Positions 60,814 to 64,000 of a DNA stretch of 64,000 nt are shown one piece after another (position 1 is the first letter of the stretch; each line of letters opens with the position of its first letter). The notes under the pieces were generated by a model. That model did not search any database. It was not told the origin of the DNA and saw only the letters and a program-made list of their open reading frames with translations. The DNA lies in NCBI GenBank assembly GCA_965229695.1, contig OZ245921.1, positions 1,798,001 to 1,862,000 on the forward strand. Reading direction: 5' to 3'. The DNA comes from JANSYL01 sp965229695 (GTDB lineage Bacteria > Pseudomonadota > Alphaproteobacteria > Rhodobacterales > Rhodobacteraceae). The position numbers and the translations under genes were made by a program.

Positions 60814-61815
60814 ATGATCCAAACGCCGTATCTTTTGTTCCTGGGCGACGCGCCCGACCAACTTGCCGCCAAGGTGGCACAAGGCATCCGTGATTGGCGG
60901 CCCGACAATGCCGTTGGTCAGTTCCGCATGGATGGCTGCAACGCCAATGTTGGCTTGACCGATATGGATCTGGCCGAGGCGAAAGCCGCAGGCGCAAAGA
61001 CCCTAGTGATCGGTGTGGCCAACCGGGGCGGCGTGATCTCGGCGGCTTGGAAAAAGGTGCTGGTCGCGGCGTTGGAGGAAGGGTTTGATCTGGCTTCGGG
61101 CCTTCACAACCTGCTGCGCGACGAAGAAGACCTGGCCGCGGTTGCGCGCGCCACGGGCCGCAGCCTGCATGATGTGCGCGTGCCAGATGTGAATTATCCC
61201 ATCGCCAATGGCAAAAAACGCTCGGGCAAGCGCTGCCTGGCTGTGGGCACGGATTGTTCGGTGGGCAAGATGTACACCTCGCTCGCGATGGACAAGGTGA
61301 TGAAGTCCCGCGGTCAGAAATCCTCGTTCCGGGCCACCGGCCAGACGGGCATTCTGATCACCGGCAACGGTGTGCCGCTGGACGCGGTGATCGCCGATTT
61401 CATGGCTGGTGCTGTCGAATGGTTGACCCCCGACAATGATGAAGATCACTGGGATCACATCGAAGGACAGGGCAGCCTGTTCCATGTGTCCTATTCCGGT
61501 GTGACCATGGCGTTGATCCATGGTGGCCAGCCCGATGCGTTGGTGCTGAGCCACGAACCCACCCGCGCCCATATGCGTGGCCTGCCGGAATATGATCTGC
61601 CCTCGCTGGAAGCTTTGCGCGACACCGCGCTGCCGCTTGCCCGCATCGCCAACCCCAAGGCGCAGGTGGTCGGTACCTCGATCAACACCGCCGCCATGGG
61701 TGAGGATGAGGCGTTGAGCCATCTGGAAGCGGTCGAAAAGCGGATGGGCTTGCCGACGGTTGATCCGTTCCGTCAAGGCGCCGACCGGCTTTGCGACGCG
61801 CTTGACGCGCTATGA
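60814..61815 (+). CDS. dgcN: DgcN: D-glutamate N-acetyltransferase (DUF1611 family)
   Basis: A 333-residue DUF1611-family protein. The P-loop-like motif GTDCSVGKMYTSLAMDKVMK is near residues 147-166; FRATGQTGILITGNGVPLDA and FHVSYSGVTMALIHGGQPDA are other family blocks. In marine bacteria DgcN acetylates D-glutamate and its partner DgcA racemises the product to N-acetyl-L-glutamate. dgcA overlaps the stop here by 4 nt (ATGA), giving the same pair. Confidence 0.85.
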   Translation: MIQTPYLLFLGDAPDQLAAKVAQGIRDWRPDNAVGQFRMDGCNANVGLTDMDLAEAKAAGAKTLVIGVANRGGVISAAWKKVLVAALEEGFDLASGLHNLLRDEEDLAAVARATGRSLHDVRVPDVNYPIANGKKRSGKRCLAVGTDCSVGKMYTSLAMDKVMKSRGQKSSFRATGQTGILITGNGVPLDAVIADFMAGAVEWLTPDNDEDHWDHIEGQGSLFHVSYSGVTMALIHGGQPDALVLSHEPTRAHMRGLPEYDLPSLEALRDTALPLARIANPKAQVVGTSINTAAMGEDEALSHLEAVEKRMGLPTVDPFRQGADRLCDALDAL

Positions 61816-62774
61816 TCTCGGTCACGCCGGATAGCTTCCGCCTGGCGCAGGTCTTTACCATTTCGCGCGGATCCCGGACCGAGGCTAAGGTGCTGACGGT
61901 TCGCGTGATCCGTGATGGGGTGACTGGCTGGGGCGAATGCGTGCCTTATGCGCGTTACGGTGAAAGCTTGGAGAGCGTGACCGCCCAGATCGAAAGCCTG
62001 GATGGGGAGATTTCGCGTCAGGATTTGCAGGATGCCTTGCCCGCAGGCGCGGCCCGTAACGCGGTGGACTGCGCCTTGTGGGATTGGCACGCCAAGCACG
62101 AAGGCACGCCAGCCCACAAGCTGGCGGGCTTGCCCGACCCGAAACCGGTGATCAGCGCCTATACCCTGTCGCTCGATACGCCCGAGGCGATGCAAACCTC
62201 GGCCGCCGCGCAAGCCACGCGACCCTTGTTGAAGATCAAGCTGGGCACGCCGGATGACATGCCAAGGTTGGAGGCCGTCCGCCGCGGCGCGCCGGAGTCT
62301 CGGATCATCGTGGATGCCAATGAAGGGTGGACGGCGGAGGTTTATGCTGATCTTGCCCCGCATTTGCTGCGCCTGGGTGTTGAGATGGTCGAACAACCCC
62401 TGCCAGCCGGGCAGGATGATATGTTGGCCGAGATCGCGCGCCCCTTGCCTGTCTGCGCCGACGAAAGCTGCCATGACCGCGCCAACCTGCCGGGCTTGGC
62501 GGGCAAATATGACATGGTGAACATCAAGCTCGACAAGACCGGCGGTTTGACCGAGGCGCTGGCGCTGAAAGCAGCGGCTGAGGCCGAAGGCTTCGATGTC
62601 ATGGTCGGCTGCATGGTCGGGTCGTCCCTGGCCATGGCCCCCGCCATGTTGGTGGCGCAGGGAGTTTCCATCGTCGATCTGGACGGGCCCCTTTTGCTGG
62701 CCGAAGATCGCGATCCGGCCCTTCGGTTTGACGGATCGACGGTACATCCCGCGCCCATGGGGTTGTGGGGGTAG
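61812..62774 (+). CDS. dgcA: DgcA: N-acetyl-D-glutamate racemase (enolase superfamily)
   Basis: A 320-residue enolase-superfamily enzyme. The catalytic K-x-K motif is RPLLKIKLG, metal ligands are in RIIVDANEGW, EMVEQPLPAG and CADESCH, and the second catalytic Lys is in VNIKLDKTGGL. It resembles dipeptide epimerases, from which it is distinguished by its pairing with dgcN. The product, N-acetyl-L-glutamate, can be deacylated or feed other pathways. Start overlaps dgcN (ATGA). Confidence 0.87.
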   Translation: MISVTPDSFRLAQVFTISRGSRTEAKVLTVRVIRDGVTGWGECVPYARYGESLESVTAQIESLDGEISRQDLQDALPAGAARNAVDCALWDWHAKHEGTPAHKLAGLPDPKPVISAYTLSLDTPEAMQTSAAAQATRPLLKIKLGTPDDMPRLEAVRRGAPESRIIVDANEGWTAEVYADLAPHLLRLGVEMVEQPLPAGQDDMLAEIARPLPVCADESCHDRANLPGLAGKYDMVNIKLDKTGGLTEALALKAAAEAEGFDVMVGCMVGSSLAMAPAMLVAQGVSIVDLDGPLLLAEDRDPALRFDGSTVHPAPMGLWG

Positions 62775-62852
62775 GGTAACGTGGTTGTGGGATGCCCAGG
62801 GCCGCAAGATCGTCCATTGCTAAGGCAACGCGTGCCAAGCAGGAGATCTTCG

Positions 62853-63650
62853 ATGAAATGGGCTTTATCCCTTTGTGCCGCCTTTTTGCTGGCCACCCCG
62901 GCCATTGCCTGTGGGCCTGACAGTGACTGCGTGATTGGTGACCGGACCTATCGCCTTTATGTGCCCGACGGCGTTGACGGACCGGTGGGCGCCTATTTCT
63001 TTGCCCATGGGTTTCGCGGTTCGGCTGCGGGCGCAATGCGCAACAGCCGCTTCATGCGCCTAGCGGATGAATTCGGTCTCGCCTTTGTGGCGCTGGACGC
63101 TGGGCAGGACAGTTGGCGCCTGGCCCATCACCCCAGCGACCCTGACCGGCCCGAAGCGTTGGAATATGATTACGTCCGTGACGTGATCGATGATTTGGCC
63201 AGCCGCGTTGATTTGGATCGTGATCGCCTGGCTCTGACCGGCTTTTCTTCCGGCGGCATGTTCACCTGGACGATGATTTGCGGGCTCTCGGATCAGTTCA
63301 CGGGTTTCATCCCCTATGCCGGCACGTTTTGGCACCCGGTGCCCGCAACCTGCGCCACGCCGCCGTCGAATGTAGTGCATATACACGGCACCGAAGACCG
63401 CACCGTCCCCCTTGGTGGGCGCGCCATCGGCACAACCCGTCAAGGCGACGTGCCTGACGCATTGGCGATGTATCGCGACCATGGCGATTTCGGCCCCGCA
63501 AGCGTGCAAACCGCGCCGGGCGACATGCGCTGTGAAGAAAGAGAGAACCCCAACGGCTTCGTCTTCGATTTCTGCACCTTTGACGGGGGCCATAGTTTTT
63601 CATTGGACCGTGTGCGTCACGGCCTGCTGCGCGTCCTTGGCGGCGCTTGA
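62853..63650 (+). CDS. Secreted esterase/PHB-depolymerase-like (CE1) protein
   Basis: From ATG 62853 (AGGAGA upstream) the 265-residue product has a Sec signal (LSLCAAFLLATPAIACG). The alpha/beta hydrolase fold shows the nucleophile motif LTGFSSGGMFTWTMICG (G-x-S-x-G), HIHGTEDRTVP with the Asp, and GGHSFSLD with the His. The GYFFAHGFRGSAAG-like block is the LpqC/feruloyl-esterase type of polyhydroxybutyrate-depolymerase family proteins. The natural substrate is unknown. The cysteine close after the signal (ACGPDSDC) could make it a lipoprotein, though the lipobox is poor. Confidence 0.82.
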   Translation: MKWALSLCAAFLLATPAIACGPDSDCVIGDRTYRLYVPDGVDGPVGAYFFAHGFRGSAAGAMRNSRFMRLADEFGLAFVALDAGQDSWRLAHHPSDPDRPEALEYDYVRDVIDDLASRVDLDRDRLALTGFSSGGMFTWTMICGLSDQFTGFIPYAGTFWHPVPATCATPPSNVVHIHGTEDRTVPLGGRAIGTTRQGDVPDALAMYRDHGDFGPASVQTAPGDMRCEERENPNGFVFDFCTFDGGHSFSLDRVRHGLLRVLGGA

Positions 63651-63702
63651 CAGCGGGTCGGGGCTGACGCAGGTCTGACCGGCACGAATAGGAGTGTTTG
63701 CC

Positions 63703-64000
63703 ATGACCCGCACCGTTTATCTGAACGGAGAATATCTGCCCGAGACCGAGGCCAAAGTGTCGATCTTTGATCGCGGCTTTCTGTTTGCCGATGGCGTTTA
63801 CGAGGTCACCAGTGTGCTGGGTGGCAAGCTGATTGACTTCGCGGGTCATGCGAAGCGCCTGCAGCGTTCCTTGGATGAGCTGGAGATGAAAAACCCAACC
63901 ACCGAGGAGGAGTTGTTGGAGGTGCACCGCCAGTTGGTCAGCCGCAACGGGATCGAGGATGGTTTGATCTATCTTCAGGTCACCCGCGGGGCGGCGGATC
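63703..64000 (+). CDS. dat: D-amino-acid transaminase-like class IV aminotransferase, partial at window edge
   Basis: The frame is open from ATG 63703 (AGGAG upstream) to the window end, giving about 99 residues. The N-terminus TRTVYLNGEYLPETEAKVSI plus FDRGFLFADGVYEVTSV is typical of class IV (D-alanine/D-glutamate) PLP aminotransferases, and LIYLQVTRGAA continues the family pattern. The catalytic Lys lies beyond the edge. It follows dgcN-dgcA, also D-amino-acid genes, and could supply or remove D-glutamate. Confidence 0.85.
   Translation, partial: MTRTVYLNGEYLPETEAKVSIFDRGFLFADGVYEVTSVLGGKLIDFAGHAKRLQRSLDELEMKNPTTEEELLEVHRQLVSRNGIEDGLIYLQVTRGAAD

Overview
The window is a GC-rich chromosomal segment from an alphaproteobacterium, most likely a marine Rhodobacteraceae (Roseobacter-type) species. 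This is inferred from the gene families and gene orders (gpmI-envC-ctpA-rppH, rlmH-rsfS, a TTG-started smc, IalB-family and CGNR proteins, a DgcN-DgcA pair) and from a GC-rich intergenic repeat of a kind I remember from this family. I see no tRNA, rRNA, CRISPR array, transposase or prophage. Most of the window is ordinary core genome in short operons with 4-nt start/stop overlaps.

Layout. 1-16.1 kb: partial asparaginase, IalB-family protein, rlmN, a tiny secreted membrane peptide, two L,D-transpeptidases around a CAP-domain lipoprotein, a GST-queG-SDR operon, mtgA, a phenylacetate operon (paaI-paaK-tetR) with a visible TetR-type operator, a methyltransferase, a class II aldolase divergent from a LysR regulator, an OmpA-family protein, and a GNAT/CinA-like pair. 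16-32 kb: sfsA, map, radC, a solute-binding/OmpA fusion, a proline-rich exported protein, secA, a parvulin, argJ-mutT, hemH, a methyltransferase, comF, grxC, marR, ubiG and pip.

32.2-34.9 kb holds the most unusual loci. A 92-residue Tat-exported peptide with an Asp/Pro/Gly 12-mer repeat is followed, after a hairpin, by a JmjC/cupin oxygenase. Upstream lies an inverted repeat matching the iron-responsive Irr box as I remember it. I propose an iron-regulated modified-peptide (RiPP-like) system. Next comes a YjhX(TopAI)-YjhQ-like toxin/GNAT pair behind a structured leader with an 8-codon ORF and an intrinsic terminator.

35-51 kb: a normally contiguous core block (rppH-ctpA-envC-gpmI ... rlmH-rsfS) is split by about 10.3 kb of surface-polysaccharide genes. 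These are a two-domain glycosyltransferase broken by a one-base frameshift, a large RTX calcium-binding protein, and KpsT-, KpsE- and KpsM-like export proteins, with kpsM on the opposite strand from kpsT.

51-64 kb: smc, lytic transglycosylase, cobalamin genes cbiB-cobC, a glutathionyl-hydroquinone reductase-like protein, a CGNR regulator, then D-amino-acid genes: dgcN-dgcA (N-acetyl-D-glutamate route), a secreted esterase and the start of a D-amino-acid transaminase.
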